From NCBI GenBank assembly GCA_037139095.1, contig JBAXHD010000023.1, positions 1 to 38,018 of the forward strand: a DNA stretch of 38,018 bases, written 5' to 3'. Shown here one piece after another: positions 37,580-38,018 of the stretch. Made by a program: the position numbers and the translations under genes. The first letter of the stretch is position 1; each line of letters begins with the position of its first letter. This DNA is from WLMZ01 sp037139095. Its GTDB lineage: Bacteria > Actinomycetota > Acidimicrobiia > Acidimicrobiales > Ilumatobacteraceae. Under the pieces are notes generated by a model. The model was not told the origin of the DNA and did no database searches. It saw only the letters and a list, made by a program, of their open reading frames with translations.

Positions 37580-37710
37580 GCGGACAGACGGTGACGGCCC
37601 TTGGCCCGACGAGCCTTGAGAACGGCGCGGCCGCCTTTGGTGCTCATGCGGGCGCGGAAGCCGTGCTTCTTGGCGCGCTGCAGGTTGTTAGGTTGAAAGG
37701 TGCGCTTCAA
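37576..37710 (-). CDS. rpmH: Ribosomal protein bL34
   Basis: This short gene encodes 44 residues, MKRTFQPNNLQRAKKHGFRA at the start and KGRHRLSA at the end, an unmistakable bL34. The start is TTG 37710, preceded by AGGAGG six bases upstream; no ATG or GTG is available at this position. The stop overlaps the TTG start of rnpA. It is the first gene of the minus-strand operon and is presumably divergent from dnaA. Confidence 0.96.
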   Translation of the reverse strand: MKRTFQPNNLQRAKKHGFRARMSTKGGRAVLKARRAKGRHRLSA

Positions 37711-38018
37711 CGCAAACCTCCTCGGAAGGCAACACCGAGGTGCTGCGGAAAATCGTAAACCCTGACGCGGGATACCTACATGTAACGCGGCAGGTAACGC
37801 CAGAACTGCAACAGGCTACGGCCGCGCGGCCAAAGTTGGCAACTAGGTGACAAAGTACGCGCGGCCTGCCAATGTGAGCGGCTACCCGACACTGGCAACA
37901 TTGCCTCGCGCCAGGCCCCCGTGAAGTGCCCAGCAAGCGCAGTGATAGGGTCACCAATCCCGTGATTCGCGACGATTTGGTTTGTCCACACGGTGTGGAC
38001 AATGATGTGGAAACTATT
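37711..38018. other. Intergenic region upstream of rpmH, start of the origin region
   Basis: No gene is seen in the 308 bases between rpmH and the right edge. The left part should hold the rpmH promoter and leader. The right end carries DnaA boxes (listed separately). In actinobacteria dnaA follows here on the plus strand, so this is the rpmH-dnaA spacer and may be part of oriC; dnaA itself lies outside the window. Confidence 0.6.
37982..38014. promoter_or_regulatory. DnaA-box cluster at the right edge
   Basis: TTGTCCACA (37982-37990) is followed by its inverse TGTGGACAA (37994-38002), three bases apart, and by TGTGGAAAC (38006-38014), a weaker inverse box. Such close inverted boxes mark the origin or the autoregulated dnaA promoter. 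Confidence 0.7.

Noticed and set aside
1..38018. CRISPR arrays, insertion sequences, prophage genes or toxin-antitoxin pairs
   Set aside because: I looked for regularly spaced repeats, transposase motifs, integrase genes beside the tRNA and small paired genes, and saw none.

Overview
The window is a stretch of high-GC actinobacterial chromosome close to the replication origin. Its right half follows the gene order known from Mycobacterium tuberculosis between pcnA (Rv3907c) and rpmH (Rv3924c): pcnA, a large secreted DUF6049-like protein (Rv3909-like), a kinase where MviN normally lies, a SigM-like sigma factor and its anti-sigma factor, trxB, trxA, a CwlM-like protein, parB, parA, two perfect parS sites, rsmG, jag, yidC, yidD, rnpA and rpmH. 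The window ends in a cluster of DnaA boxes, presumably just before dnaA. The rest of the content (flavinylation genes, a ChsH/Ltp2-like cassette, abundant leaderless-type promoters, no spore or mycolate genes) suggests a deep-branching actinobacterium such as an Acidimicrobiia member. That taxonomic guess is an inference, not a demonstrated fact.

Layout. 1-3034: the tail of an unknown gene, dcd (dCTP deaminase), tRNA-Gly(CCC), a possible small ORF and a large SdsA1-type alkylsulfatase. 3047-4940: engB with a small membrane protein, then divergently a VOC-family protein and a small unknown gene preceded by a direct repeat. 4987-7560: a tightly coupled four-gene operon resembling a split ChsH2 / ChsH1 / Ltp2 set, the MaoC hydratase plus retro-aldolase that removes acyl side chains from steroids. 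7585-8862: a lipoprotein and a cupin. 8902-12155: the minus-strand replication/translation operon rpsF-ssb-rpsR-rplI-dnaB. 12298-14402: a ferric-reductase-like membrane protein, a membrane-anchored FMN-binding protein and ApbE, forming a probable extracytoplasmic flavin electron-transfer unit. 14491-17517: one 1008-residue protein joining a small-molecule kinase, an M23 domain and a class III aminotransferase. 17519-20129: a PfkB kinase, a DinB-like protein, a DUF5318-type zinc protein and a methyltransferase. 20133-38018: the origin-proximal conserved block.

The main points of interest are in that block. The MviN position holds a separate Ser/Thr kinase with an intact active site and an ectodomain but no MurJ flippase. 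The downstream sigma factor has no ATG/GTG/TTG start that would give a complete region 2. The CwlM-like protein appears to start at CTG in a CTGA overlap and has lost all amidase zinc ligands. DnaA boxes occur not only at the right edge but also between rplI and dnaB and between the cwlM-like gene and parB. Many genes are preceded by TAnnnT placed 6-8 bases before the start codon, pointing to leaderless mRNAs, and many neighbours share a 4-base stop/start overlap.
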